Below are positions 11,864 to 23,800 of a stretch of 64,000 nucleotides of DNA, in pieces. Where the stretch lies: contig OU612071.1 in assembly GCA_914767715.1 (NCBI GenBank), positions 17,232,948 through 17,296,947 of the forward strand, read 5' to 3'. The translations under genes were made by a program, and so were the position numbers. This DNA comes from Membranipora membranacea (taxonomy: Eukaryota; Bryozoa; Gymnolaemata; Cheilostomatida; Membraniporidae). Under the pieces are notes generated by a model. The model was not told the DNA's origin and searched no databases. It worked only from the letters and a program-made list of their open reading frames with translations. The stretch's first letter is position 1. Each line of letters starts with the position of its first letter.

Positions 11864-12953
11864 CTACCCTCTTTGGATTTTCTGGTGTGGTGGGTGTGCA
11901 GGAGGTAGAGATGTCTGATTCGGGATATCTTGGCTGTAATGGTATTGGTAGCCTTGTTGATGGTTGGACTCCATCCTGCGATATGGGTGGCCTCTGTATT
12001 GGCCCCTGCCCCTGGCACCTCTGAATCCTCTCAGCTGGCCTAAAAAATTAGCCTGTTGAGGAGGTTTATGAGACAGTTTCTTTGACAGTTTATTAGCAGT
12101 TTCCACTGCTCTCATGCTTTCTTCAAGGTTCTCTCCAAAGAGTAGGCCTTTTTCAGGTTTAGTTTCTGTTGACAAATGTTTATAATTGTCATTGAGGGAG
12201 GTAAGTACAACCCTAACCTCATTAGTACGGGCCCTAGAAAGGCAGCCAAATTCCATAGAATCTGCTAGAAGTGAAAATACTTCCTCAAACTTGCCTGCTA
12301 GTTCAGGTTTTCTAACTACAGACTGTAGCTCAAGCAATTTATCCATTGCCATGCATTGGGCAGTAAGAGATTTACAGATGGTGCACGATTCAACTACATG
12401 GAGATCCCCATTTACTTTCTTAGGATTAGGTTGAAGGGCTTTGAACCTTTGTTCACCCGGCATGATCTAAGCTCAAGAGTGGCAGGAACAGGAAATTTTG
12501 TAAAATTCTCCACTACTTTAGTGCTCTGACTCCCTGATTCATCAAAGTTGTTCCTTGCCCCATTATGTTTAACCTTACAAAAGTTTCTTTTTAGGTTGGT
12601 ATTTACAAAGTCAGCCACAGCAGAATCTATGCTGGCCCCTGTTTCTCAGTTACTAGCTGAGTAAGTTGTCTTAGATAAGCACTGTCATTGTTTAAGCTGT
12701 GATCCCTGTCGCTTATGGCATTTTCTTAATTAGATTCTCTGGTAGTTCTGAAGAATCTACCTAGAGCCTGGTCCCCGGAGTCTACACCGGGTCCAGGACT
12801 GTCATTGTTTTCTCTATTATTATTGTCATAAATACCTCGATCTTCTTCTTCTTCCTCCTCATAGTTGAGTTGTTCCTCGTGTATCTCTACACCTCCAGAT
12901 GCCATGGTTATTAAGTAGAAAAGTTGTTTTTTAGATAATTTTAAGAATTTCAT
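11864..12953 (-). pseudogene. DIRS-like gag-type region, broken
   Basis: Three overlapping or adjacent minus-strand open frames (12953-12726, 12618-12412, 12463-11864) fit one broken ORF upstream of the reverse transcriptase. The first starts with an acidic stretch (HEEQLNYEEEEEEDRG). The last is basic near its end, with Arg/Gly-rich RGFRGARGRGQYRG, a plausible nucleic-acid-binding tail. Position and composition suggest the capsid-like ORF1; there is no zinc knuckle. Confidence 0.6.
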
Positions 12954-13028
12954 AAGAGGAAAATTTTTCCCCTATCTTGGTGAGAAGCTTAACAAGCCGG
13001 AAGTGAGGAGCTGAGCAGGCACGGTGGA

Positions 13029-13076
13029 ATTCCTTTGGGAATCCCATAGTATTATTGCAGTGCTTCAGTATGAGAA
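13029..13076. repeat. DIRS-like inverted terminal repeat, 5' copy
   Basis: Exact reverse complement of 8833-8880 over 48 bases. It marks the 5' end of the minus-strand element. Confidence 0.85.
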
Positions 13077-14064
13077 TAAGAAGTCTTCTGCGAAGTTGTA
13101 GCGGTTTGAATTTTGAAATGAGTCGCTCTGTTGGTACTGTCAAACTCTATAAACATCATTGAGACATCTACATACTAAACATGATGCATCGCAACAAGCT
13201 TACTTATATTAAAAATATAATAAACCCTTGATTACAAAGATTAGTTCACCTATTTGAATTCTATTCGGCATTTGGAAAAAATTCTGAGAAGTCAAGAACC
13301 CATTTTATAATTACCATGATCAAATAATGATGACAAGGGTATAGGGCTCACCTCCAAGCTTTATTTCATTTTGAAATACTATGTTCGCAGTTGTTTTCCT
13401 GCCTTCTTGCTCATGGTGGTTTTGAGAGAACACTTTAATTCTCTTTTCCCAAAACTTAAGCTCAATGAAGTTAATCAAATACTGTCCTCAAAGGGAAGAG
13501 ATAGGTGACATAAATGTTGTTATTATTGGTTACTCAATCATGCTCACACATATGTGCACCTATTTAGAAAAGAGCTAAAAATAGACTCCTGACTCTTAAA
13601 TCATTATCCATTATTCTCAATAAAAGCATTACAAGATTGATCTGATCTGATTTTGCCCAAAACGATCTGCTTATCAAATATCAGTTCAGAGAGCTTAAAA
13701 TTTGGATGTTGACTGAAGATTTTTTGCTATAGCAAAAAATCTTCAGTCTTCAGTCATTTCCTTGCTATAGCAAAACATCTTCAGTCAGCATCCAGACTCT
13801 TGTCACATGACGGCAATTTAAACTTGGACTCACCCAATAGTGCATAGAGTAAGCAAACTCAGCCTATATTTTTTCCTCAATTATGAGGAATTTCAGTTGA
13901 ATCCACAATCTGCTTATCAAATTGTAGGTCATTGTGACCTACAATCATGTGGTAGGTCTTTACCTACAACATGTCATGTCATATTGCACACCAATGATAC
14001 ACATTCAGATAATCAGTACCGGAGGAGACACCATATACTATGATTCAGCCCAGAGGGGTCTGTA
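13077..14064. other. Non-coding; short inverted motif
   Basis: No gene. At about 13711-13788 a motif GACTGAAGATTTTTTGC and its inverse occur around TTGCTATAGCAA, giving two nested short hairpins. Elsewhere only short spurious frames occur. Confidence 0.4.
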
Positions 14065-15429
14065 AAGCTGTAGCTCCACGTAACGATTTTTTCATCGATT
14101 TGGGGTCACGAGTGGTTAATCGGTGGATCTGCACGAGTGATTACTCGTGTTAAGTGGACATCCAACTTGTTGGTCTTTTGCCCGAGTGATCTAGACGATC
14201 CTCTATGCTGATTGGTTGTTGATTGCTTGCTTAAATAATTACGCGGTTAAACACGTCATCTATCAAATCGTGACAGGCTATCAAAAATGGAGGAGTTGAT
14301 AATATCTGTAGTTAAATCACATCCTCCTATTTATGATAAAAAAGACCATAACTACAAAGATAGGAGTGGTGCTGTAGTGAAAATATGGAAGGTAATAGCT
14401 GTATCACTTGGAAATGGAAGCTGTCCTGACATGACATCCATAGTATAGCATAGGAAACTCAATTTACAGAAGAATGAAATTTTATTTGGTGAAGATTCTA
14501 AGTGACAAAGACCCGGATTTAATATGACACTATATCCGGTCATTTGTTAACACGCCCATTAAAGGGATAATACACTTCTGATCTCTGTTTGGCAGCCAAT
14601 GGAGCACAGAAAAATGTATGTACATACAAAAACTCCTTATTTGTAATTCAAAACCCCTTGTTCTGCTCAAATGTGCATTCTAAATTGTAGTTGTGCATCT
14701 CCAACAAGAAATAAGACAACTAACAGAATTGCTTGTGATCTGAAAAAAGCTGATTTTGTGAGCAGTTGTGTGCTCCTACCTCTTGGTTAGTGTTTCAATT
14801 GTCCAGATACTCAAAGTGCGCATGTGCAATAAGGATGACCTTTTGACTTTAGCTTGTTATTTTCTAACAGCCCAGCTTAACACTTTTATTACCATAACCG
14901 GATATGGTAATAAAAGTGTTAAGCTGGGCTGTTAGAAAATAACAAGCTAAAGTCAAAAGGTCATCCTTATTGCACATGCGCACTTTGAGTATCTGGACAA
15001 TTGAAACACTAACCAAGAGGTAGGAGCACACAACTGCTCACAAAATCAGCTTTTTTCAGATCACAAGCAATTCTGTTAGTTGTCTTATTTCTTGTTGGAG
15101 ATGCACAACTACAATTTAGAATGCACATTTGAGCAGAACAAGGGGTTTTGAATTACAAATAAGGAGTTTTTGTATGTACATACATTTTTCTGTGCTCCAT
15201 TGGCTGCCAAACAGAGATCAGAAGTGTATTATCCCTTTAAATATCATTGGTCAATCGATTGAACTGAGGGAGTTAATTGGTCAATCTAGGCACCTGGTTT
15301 ATTACCCCACTATAACTCACTAAACCATCGATTACTAACTCATAGGCCTGTGTAGCAGTGTGAGATCGGCCTAGCATGTCTAGACATGCCATCGGCCTGT
15401 GATTACATCGTTACGTGGAGCTACAGCTT
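14065..15429. mobile_element. TIR element carrying a nested palindromic element
   Basis: A perfect 23-bp terminal inverted repeat (14065-14087, beginning AAGCTGTAGCTCCACGTAAC; inverse at 15407-15429) encloses non-coding sequence and, inside it, the complete palindrome at 14559-15240. Without the insert the host element is about 680 bases, a MITE-sized non-autonomous DNA transposon. Confidence 0.7.
14559..15240. mobile_element. 682-bp near-perfect palindrome (foldback element)
   Basis: Runs from TTAAAGGGATAATAC to GTATTATCCCTTTAA. The two arms, about 338 bases each, are reverse complements with hardly any mismatch. They meet at about 14899/14900 in ACCATA-ACCGGA-TATGGT, so there is essentially no loop. 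The same family is at 5968-6423. TTAA at both ends suggests a TTAA-type target, as in piggyBac-like transposition, but that is inferred only from the termini. Confidence 0.9.
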
Positions 15430-15904
15430 AACACATATGGTTCATCAAGAGAACTTTTCACCATATGTTTGTTTGTTTGTTTTAATTGGAGCTTTTCATC
15501 CGAAAATGCTTACAATAGATAAAAATCTTTGTTTGAAAAAATATTAATGGAAAACTAAAAATGTCCCTTGGTAGATTCAAAAAATATTCGAAGAGTAAAA
15601 GCTTTAAAAGACATGGACTACTACTCGCTATATTTAGGATTTGCTAAAATAAAGTCACTGCGTTTTACCGTTCTTGTTTTGGTAAAATAAAAGTCAGACT
15701 GGGAGCTGGATGAACGCTTTGGTCTACTAGCTTGCTTGATTCTCATTCTAGACCTCAGGGGATGATCATGGTTTGTTGTTAGACGGGCCATATAGGTGGA
15801 GCATGGTTCATTGTGAGTCGTGCACAGTGTTGGAATCTGTGCCAGTTCTAGTCTCGTTTCATAGCATTCTGTTTCATTGTATATGATGTGTAGTGCTAGT
15901 TTTT
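15430..15904. other. Non-coding, no gene seen
   Basis: Spacer between the TIR element and the LINE fragment. It may include the 3' untranslated part of the LINE at its right end, but no feature is clear. Confidence 0.35.
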
Positions 15905-16825
15905 GACATTTTCTCTATTTCTGCTCTCTGTTGCTCAGTAGTGAAGGGGAACCAGGCTGCAGCTGCATGGCTAATCGTTGGTATGATTTGTGATTTATAC
16001 ATAAATGTATAAGAGAGCCCTGGTCTACACCTGACTGTTTGAGAACAAGCAGGCCGTGTATCTTTCGATTGGTCGACTTGCGTCTCTCTGCGATGTGGTC
16101 CGAGAAAGTCAGGTGAGAGTCGATGGTGACGCCGAGTAGCTTACTAGAGGTGACATTTTCTATGTCGAAGCCATCGATTGTGAGATTGTTTTTCATTATT
16201 AATTCTTTCCGTAGAGAGATGTTTAGTGACTTTGTTTAATGTGTGTTGAGCTTCATCTTATTAGCCATTGCCCAATCAGAACACTGATTCACAAGTTCTT
16301 GGCCTATGTTCGGTACAACAAACTCAACAGATGCTTTCGTATTGCTGATGGTATTAGTTTGTTCTTTAGCTAGAGGATAGATAGTGGTAGTGTCATCAGG
16401 ATATTTAATAGTCGTTCCATGTTGGAATTGGAGCAAGTTTACGAATGCTAACCAAAGCACAGGGCCGCACAGTGTACCTTGAGGTACGCCGACGTTGTTC
16501 TTCAAGTATGTAGAGGTGGTGTTATGTTGTCGAATGGCTACACAGTGCTGACGATCTTGCAGATAGTGTGCTACTAAGGCTATTGATTCCTCAGACACAT
16601 CTAGGGATTTCAGTTTTGACAATAATATCGAGTGGTCCATTGAGTCAAATGTCTTGCTGAAATCATAGAAATCATATCAAGTGTACAGTCATGACCTATT
16701 ACTAGACTGATCTCACAATCTTGCATTGGTGTGAGATGGAAGTCAAGCTTTGGCGTTTGGCGGCAGAGATTGGATTGCTGACCACTGGCTTTGCTGCTGG
16801 AGTTGTACTTCAGCAGCAAAGCCAG
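15905..16825 (-). pseudogene. Non-LTR retrotransposon reverse transcriptase fragment
   Basis: The minus strand encodes, in two broken frames, the LINE series VDHSILLSKL-like (here MDHSILLSKL), GVPQGTLCGPVLW, then a decayed catalytic box KYPDDTT (normally Y-A-D-D), DWAMANKMKLN, and after a frameshift SSKLLGVTIDSHLTFSDHI. These correspond to reverse-transcriptase motifs and the thumb region of CR1/jockey-like elements. Endonuclease and ORF1 are missing, so this is a 5'-truncated dead copy. Confidence 0.8.
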
Positions 16826-16837
16826 TGGTCAGCAATC
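16773..16837. repeat. 27-bp perfect hairpin at LINE boundary
   Basis: Arms 16773-16799 (GATTGCTGACCACTGGC...) and 16811-16837 are exact reverse complements with an 11-base loop. It sits where the LINE similarity ends, consistent with a template-switch or twin-priming scar at the 5' junction. Confidence 0.85.
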
Positions 16838-17027
16838 AAGTCTCTAAAATATTGGTTGTGTTAGGGTTAGTCTGTTGGGTTAGTTGCTACTTTGTGGGTT
16901 GTTTCAGGATTTGTGGCAGTTGACATGGCTTGAGTGATGGTAGACTTTTCAGGGAACTTCTTTTCACCTTACCTCACCTTACGAATTGACAAAAGTCAGC
17001 AAAACTTGCATGCCTGTTGTGCTCACA

Positions 17028-19443
17028 TTTCACACTGATATCACACATCTGATATCGAACTCTGAAATGCTAAATCAACTCTGATATCCACTTTTTTTAG
17101 GTGTTTCAGAGTCTGAGATTATCCTTCAGGGTTTATTGCATATGCTTTCAGAGTCTGAGTGTCCCCAAACACTGATAATACTTTGTTTTTACACCCTGAA
17201 ATGTCACTGTAACCCTCACATGGATGAATTATTGTTATCTTTTATGACAAATAGTGCCTGCTCACAAAAGATTATCAGTCAAACCAAGGCTTTATAATCT
17301 TTGGTCAAACTGTGAAAACAGTACTCATTTAATCTAGGTCAACATCAATTACATAACTTATTTCCTTTGACAAATATGAATGATAGTTTAATTTAATTTG
17401 TGAGAATCAAAATCTACCTGTGCTAGCAGACTGTCTCTTTTCATTCAATTTACTGTCAAAAGGCCTCATTTTGCAAAGTGAAGCTGATTAGAGAGGGCCT
17501 TCAACCAAAGATCGTTACTCCGCAGGCTGGTATCAAGGATATTTTAGCAAACTACTGATTGAAGTGGTGAGTGTTATTTATTATTTGATAGTTTCATAAT
17601 TGAAAGTCCACTTTGAAGACAGTGCACATGTTCTGCAATCAGCTTCCATTTAGTATTTTTATCCTGTCGCCAGTTGTGTGATCAACTGCTCGCTGGCTAA
17701 TTTCTAGCAGTTATCTGACAATAAGATCTTGATCTTGTACCATTGCCTGAACGACTGTTCAATACCAACCTATGAGTGGATGGTATAATTCATATCTAAT
17801 TTTTCAAAATTTCACACTAATAACATTTTTGGTTTCAGGAGTTCCGACCAGATTTGCAATCAATTTTCTGATAAACTAGTTGAACACACTGTAAATTGTG
17901 GAAATTAAGTGAAAAAAGGTAAACTCATACATCACCCAAGGTAATATCACCACCCCACAAGCCTGTTGCTCATTACGTAGACTCAACGATCAATGTTGCA
18001 TTTGTAATTGTTACACAATGTAATGTTTTATCTCTGCAGGTGAGAACCCATGCAGCGCTGACAGTGGTCAACAACACAAAGTCGCTGTTTATGAATCACA
18101 CTACCATAACGATATATGACACATATACAGAGGCGATATTGCAGCAATTTATGCTGCATTTCATATCAAATTGAGATGGCCTGAAAACCTTCTATGCAGC
18201 CAACATCAAGTCTGTAATCGCCTACTCCTGCACTGCATTTATAATCTGCTATGAGAAACCGATAAACAAGACTAGAGAGTATCCAGCGATCTGGTACTGG
18301 GATTATGCTGCCATTCTCTGACAACTATGAGCATAGGCTGGACAATCTAGCAACGCCACCCATCACATTATTCCTGCTCACCTCTTGCAGTGAACAGTTC
18401 ACTAAAATAGCTGACGAAGAACACTACCCCCTGAACTCTCATATTAAAATAAATACAGCATTTAATTTTTTATGCAACTTTTCAGCTATTTGCAGCTCAG
18501 ACTCCTTTTATTTATTTTCCAATCATGTGCCGAACATTCAATGCTATCAACCTACCACAGGATGGATATTAGAATTAGGCAATAATCGGACTTCAAGCTT
18601 CAAATTTAAAATACTTGAATGTCAGACCAAATTTTGATGCTTTGTTAGAGATTTTATGTGGCCTCCGCACTGCTATAGAGTATGTAGGCAGAAATGACAC
18701 TATTAAAACTTTTCTTTCAACATTTGGTATGTTATAAAAATATTCCTCCTGTATATTAGCACAAAACAACAGGAAATCACTTAAATTTAGCTAGTGTTTT
18801 TGGAAAATTATTCTTCAAACTCAGCCTCAGAGTCACCGCATACTTCTATAATAATTTTATTTTCAATTTACAAATATTTTTGATCATTCTAATAATTGTG
18901 AGCATTCTAGTTGACATAACAATATATCAAGCATAATATTGCCTGCCTTGTGAGCCTATTTCTTACAGCATCTTTGTTGGCATTTGCATATGCTGGCCAA
19001 CCCATGAATTCCCATGTGCTTCATATGTGCCAAAGTTCTAAGGATTCATAGGCCGGTCAAATTCTCGCCATCAACAGATTTGACCCCATGCTAATTTCTT
19101 AGACTATGCCTCTTGTGTTATGTTGCTCAGCCTCCCTAAAGCCATTGTTGAACTACTGATGATCTCAGGCTATCCTGAATATGAGCCGTATTAGTATAGT
19201 ATCTGTTATTACCTTATAAATGCACTCCCAGCTGTGTAAATAGACTCGTATTACATAACGGCTTGTAATAACAAAAACCGATGAATGCTATCAGGGTTTG
19301 AAAAACTCTTGATATGCAGTCAAATATCAGAGATAGCTCATAATATGCTTTCAGAGTTTGGTAACGTAGAACCTGATATTTAGATTCATAGCATTTCAGA
19401 GTTTATTTTGCGATGATATCAGAGTTTTTCGATAACAGTGCAT
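17028..19443. mobile_element. Decayed element with inverted subterminal repeats
   Basis: The left side (about 17028-17190) and right side (about 19262-19443) share, in opposite orientation, clusters of CTCTGATATC, AACTCTGAAATGCTA and GCTTTCAGAGT. Outer ends read CACTGATATC and GATAACAGTG. Inside, about 18030-18720 plus strand, are long but broken frames after a TCTCTGCAG. Peptides such as TIYDTYTEAILQQF and NVRPNFDALLEILCGL look coding-derived, but I do not recognise the family. It could be an old DNA transposon. Confidence 0.4.
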
Positions 19444-19720
19444 GCAGCCAGCTAGTCGAGACCATTTCCGTGTGAGGTTGTCAGGTGAGACATTTGGGAA
19501 GCCTTTGAGCATCCTAGTCGATGTCAAGAACTGAATGTTAGTTGATGTTGCAAACAGAATCTCTTTCAAGAAGTCTGCATACTCCCTTAGAGAGTGATCG
19601 CCTTTTGGGGTCAGTTTAGGCCAGGATTCTGACCTTTCTCTACATTCATCTGTCACGTCAAATGGGTCTCAATACATCCAGTCCAAGTATGCTCTTGCTG
19701 CTGTATAACCTTGTAACATG
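19396..19720 (-). pseudogene. BEL/Pao-like gag fragment
   Basis: The minus strand reads GYTAARAYLDWMY, an in-frame stop, DPFDVTDECRERSESWPKL, then GDHSLREYADFLKEIL and LTRKWSRLAG. This order (a Gly-Tyr-x-x-Ala repeat-length helix, D-P-F, W-P-K-L, L-x-x-F/Y-x-D-F-L, then x-x-W) matches the gag-like segment found before the peptidase in BEL/Pao retroelements. It is a short fragment with a stop, so non-functional. It overlaps the right margin of the decayed element. Confidence 0.55.
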
Positions 19721-20520
19721 AACCATGCAAAGTTGCCAACAAAAATTGAGCTGTAAACATCAGCATTTGATCAATGTCTTCAATACCAAAGCTAGTTCAG
19801 CTGTAAAAATCAGTCTTGCCGACATAAAGATATACTAGGCTTAATATCCCTTCACCACATTCACACCCTCACCAGGTTTGGTTTGCACTTTCAGGCACCT
19901 GCAGGTTCATCAATGCCCTTTCAGCGAGACAAAAAATTTAAAATCATAACAACCTAAAAATAGTTGTAAATGAAAGAAAGCAACACGCCAAATGGACATT
20001 AACATATTAAACAGTAGGACTGTCTTTTATTGGTTGACAGTTTAAATTCCCGAAAATTAAATTCAAGAGAATATTTATATCGGCAGAAAATCTAATACTT
20101 TTGCATACACAAAGTTGATTTTGCATATTGTTATAACAATAGGACCACCTGATGAGATCTCTGAGAAAATTTTGTTACTGGATGAGTCCCTGCAGACAGA
20201 TTGATGTCACTGATCACAAGGGCGTGTCGTTTACTAATGTGCCCACTCTAAATACAACCAGTTTGAATGAAGTCCACCATAATCATTTTGTTATTGTTTT
20301 TTCTTGACGGGCCTCAAAGAATAAAGAATTTAACCGGGATTGAATTCTTTATAGATGGTCTTACAACTATATGAGCAGGATGCTGCCCAAGTCCCAAAAA
20401 GGTTAATTGCTGTTAACAGGTGGAATAAAGTTTCGTAAAGAGAGAGCAAGCCACTACACACACTGCGCTTGCAAACCATTGCAGAAAACAATATAGTGTT
20501 TCAAAAAGTGTTTCTTTCAG
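19721..20520. other. No exon identified upstream of the ROCO-caspase exons
   Basis: The first supported exon of the downstream gene starts with an acceptor site at 20520, so at least one 5' exon with a start codon must lie upstream. I could not identify it here or further left. Its donor should be phase 0. Confidence 0.4.
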
Positions 20521-20825
20521 TGTTTAAGAGCATTCCTGGCAGTTCAAGTTTCCCTTTTTTATGACATTTTAAGAAATTTGGTAATATGGCGAGAAGTATT
20601 TTGGAGAGAAGAAAATGATCCAGACCCAGGTGAGGATTGGTGGGAGAAAAGAAGTCTCCCTCACAGTTATAGTTGTTCTAGTGAGATACGGCTAATCGTA
20701 ATGGAGAGGAGATGCAAGTCTGCTGTCACACATCTTAGGATTAGTCATGAAGAATTACTACGCGATCAACTTAGTGAACCACTGAGTAAATCTGTCAGAC
20801 ACTTATGTGTAGAAGGTGGAACCTG
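20521..20825 (+). CDS. ROCO-caspase exon 1 (visible): N-terminal segment of unknown fold
   Basis: The acceptor is TTTCTTTCAG and the donor CTG|GTAAGT, with phase 0 in and phase 2 out. It encodes 101 residues starting CLRAFLAVQVSLFYDILRNL, hydrophobic and probably helical. A charged, Trp-rich stretch (REVFWREENDPDPGEDWWEK) follows, then HLRISHEELLRDQL and SVRHLCVEGG, which leads into the repeats. I do not recognise a CARD, DED, Death or TIR domain. An alternative acceptor (TTTTAAG, 20573) would shorten it. Confidence 0.65.
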
Positions 20826-23800
20826 GTAAGTGATCTATCTGAAAGTTCACAGTTATAATATCTTTAAGGACATTTCATGGCCTGGTTAAAGGGCAACCAA
20901 GGTTTCGCAGCAATGCATTTATGGATAGTAAATAATGTGCTAGGCAGCATCAGCTTTGTGCATTACGCGATGCAAAACTCAATTTAGTTGCCGACTCAAA
21001 GCTGGGTAACACTTCGGTTCAGGGGAGGTTCCAAGACATTGCTGTAATGATGATAGAGCAAAGGCTAAATAATAACAGGAACAGGAAACTGCTCTGTGGT
21101 ACTCTATTTTAGCTTAGTTTGAGTACCTGGTGGATGAAATGTTTCAGAAGACTTCTGGCTGATAAATCATCTGAATTAGATTTTGTCTTTTTCCCTCTGC
21201 AGAAGGTGCAATCGGCTATTAATCAATGAGGGCCAATGAGAAGTTGTTTGAAACCCTGGTTGCCCTTTAAAATTCAATGTCAGGCTACAGTGGTTTTGAC
21301 TGACATTCCACTCAAACAACTATTGGTTGTGGAAGTTAAAATCCCACTCTCACAATTGAGCCCTTTACTCGTCACAAGACCGAGCTATACTGTCATAATT
21401 CACAGTTTGTTTGCCTGAATATTATTTTTTTAGATCAGTAGAGGGTTGAGTTGTCAAATCATACTTTCCAAAGAACAGGCGTTTCACAACCACATCTAAA
21501 AGAGCCCTGAAAAGTCTTTGATTAACATTAAAGTTTTTTAACAGATTGCAATTATATCATAATACAATCAGATCAATCAGTGTACAATCATTCCTAATGG
21601 TTGAGTCAATGAGCAAGGTTCTACGATATTGTCACTGTTTTGAATATTCTCTAAAATTTGTTTCTTTTTAGGCTGAGTAAGGATTGTACTAATTTATTGA
21701 AATTCCTGGACCAGTTTCTTTCGTTGGAAGAGTTACATCTGGAAGGGTTAACTTTAGATGTCAATACCTTAAGGTATAGTACTTTCAGCAATATATTACT
21801 TGATTTTCTGATCAAATACAAATGTTCCTATTTTTGCATGCACATAGGTCGCAATCTATGCTTATTTGATTATCCAATGAAGTCACTCCCACAAACTTGG
21901 CTCGGGAGAACACCTTCAATGCTAAGGCATCTATCTCTTTATACCACAATTTATTTTGTATATTATCCATTTGTTTTGAATTATCTCATATTTGTGTTAG
22001 TTGTATGACTTTTGGAAAACTTAAAGCAATCGCTTTGATGAAATCAACCCATAACAAAAATACCTAATCTTAAATCATATCTCACAGAATTATTAAGTTT
22101 TACACATCGAAAACTATGTCGCAAGTGTGTAGTTTTGATTTTCAAATTTTTGGAGTTGTGCTCACCCACAAGTGAGAAGTGTCAGAACAATTCCACAAAG
22201 TAAACACTAGAACTAGAACGATGCAATCTGAATACCTTTTAGTTATCAATGGAAACTGTTTCCAATGACAATCTCACATCAATCCACCCTACTGACCATA
22301 TGTTTCCAAGTGGTTTAATATTTCGCGGTTAGCAGCGACAGAAACCGGAATACTTAAAAATAGCTAATCAACACATAGCTTGCAAAAAAATGATACAGAT
22401 TGATTATTTTTGATATACCATTGCTAAGTTTTAAGCCAAAAAAACTTTTCTATGGACTTAATAATCATTAGCTTAATATATTTGAATCTATGTATCCTAC
22501 ACACCTAACCAACTCAATATCGGTCAAACAAAAAATTGAAACCTGAGCTTAACTAGATCAATAGGATATAGGCCTATCTCTCCAATAAACTGAAAAATTA
22601 TTTTAGTTTGGTTTAACCAAAGCTTTTGAAAAGCATGTGATTTTGTAGCATTTTTTTATTCGGTAAAACATTTCTGAACAAAGCATACAATGGTGGCAAA
22701 CGAATAAAACCCATCAAAACAGAATCAGCCAACAGTAAGTGGCAGAGACAGTGGTGTCATAATCCATATTTGAGATATTTTTTTTGTTGCTGCCACAGCT
22801 TCCCGCTGCCCAAACTTAATTAAAAATTTCCAATTGCAACATGTTCGATCTGGAATAATAATCACTTTTGTGATATTTATGAGCCATCATAGTATTGGAG
22901 TCCCTTGGTGTATTGCAAGGGCGCTACACTATATCATACTGTGATTTTTTGTACAAAATTTGATCAGCTTTCTCTACCAACAAAATTTAGGCATGTGCTA
23001 ATTCATGCAACAATCACTACCATTAAATAAATAAGTAGCTTGCCACATAACTGACAATGGTTTGTTCACATAGCAAGTCCTCGCAATTATAATCCAATAT
23101 TTGGCACCTGCACAATAGAACTGATAAAGCATAACTCCAAGATAAACCCATGTTTCAAAACAAGATACGTGCGACATAGTTTCCGATGTGTTAATCTTTT
23201 TTTTTTTCAAATAAATAGTGTTTTTCACTTGGCTGGACTAACAGAGTTTTGATGGGCTATTGTTTATGAAAAATATGCCGTACTAAGATTTTCCAGTCGT
23301 CCATGATCCATGATCCATGCCAAGGCAGAGAAATGAAAATAAGTGTGAGCTAATCCGCCTGATAATGGTTTGACAAAAAACAATGCTAATATTGAAAGAG
23401 TCACAGTTATTGGATGTCATTTTATTACCTATCATTCCAGTCTACAGCTACCCTCTCTCAAAAAGTTGGATATCATTGAAAATAACTCGTTGAATCAGAA
23501 CAAGCTTGTTGAGAAACTTAATGGTCTACCGCAGTTGAAAGAGTTGAACCTGTCATGGTCTGAGTTTCCTGAAGGGTATGTATAAATATGTCTTACTTTT
23601 TTCAAGATTTTCATTCAAACCCGTCCAGTTGAAGTGTTCTTGGAATCTTCCAGCATAAGAACTAATATTCATGAGACCTCATCTTGGCCAGATACTCAAC
23701 ATGCCCATTTGTGAAAGGAATCAGATCAGTGTTTGATATAAGGTGTCACAGATGGTGTTCTTCAATTGAACTAATTTTTGACCATTCTATCTGTCTAGCC

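Larger units (their letters stand above)
8542..13076 (-). mobile_element. DIRS-like tyrosine-recombinase retrotransposon, nearly full length
   Basis: On the minus strand the order is gag-like region (about 12950-11864), reverse transcriptase (about 11690-11057, broken), RNase H (10873-10022), tyrosine recombinase (about 10020-9050). A 48-bp perfect inverted repeat brackets the coding part (8833-8880 and 13029-13076). Outside the 3' copy lies a second inverted pair (8542-8638 and 8745-8834) whose arms contain a variant of the same terminal sequence. DIRS-type elements have inverted termini and internal complementary regions rather than LTRs and use a tyrosine recombinase instead of a DDE integrase. 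Frame breaks in the reverse transcriptase and gag indicate this copy is dead. Confidence 0.85.
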
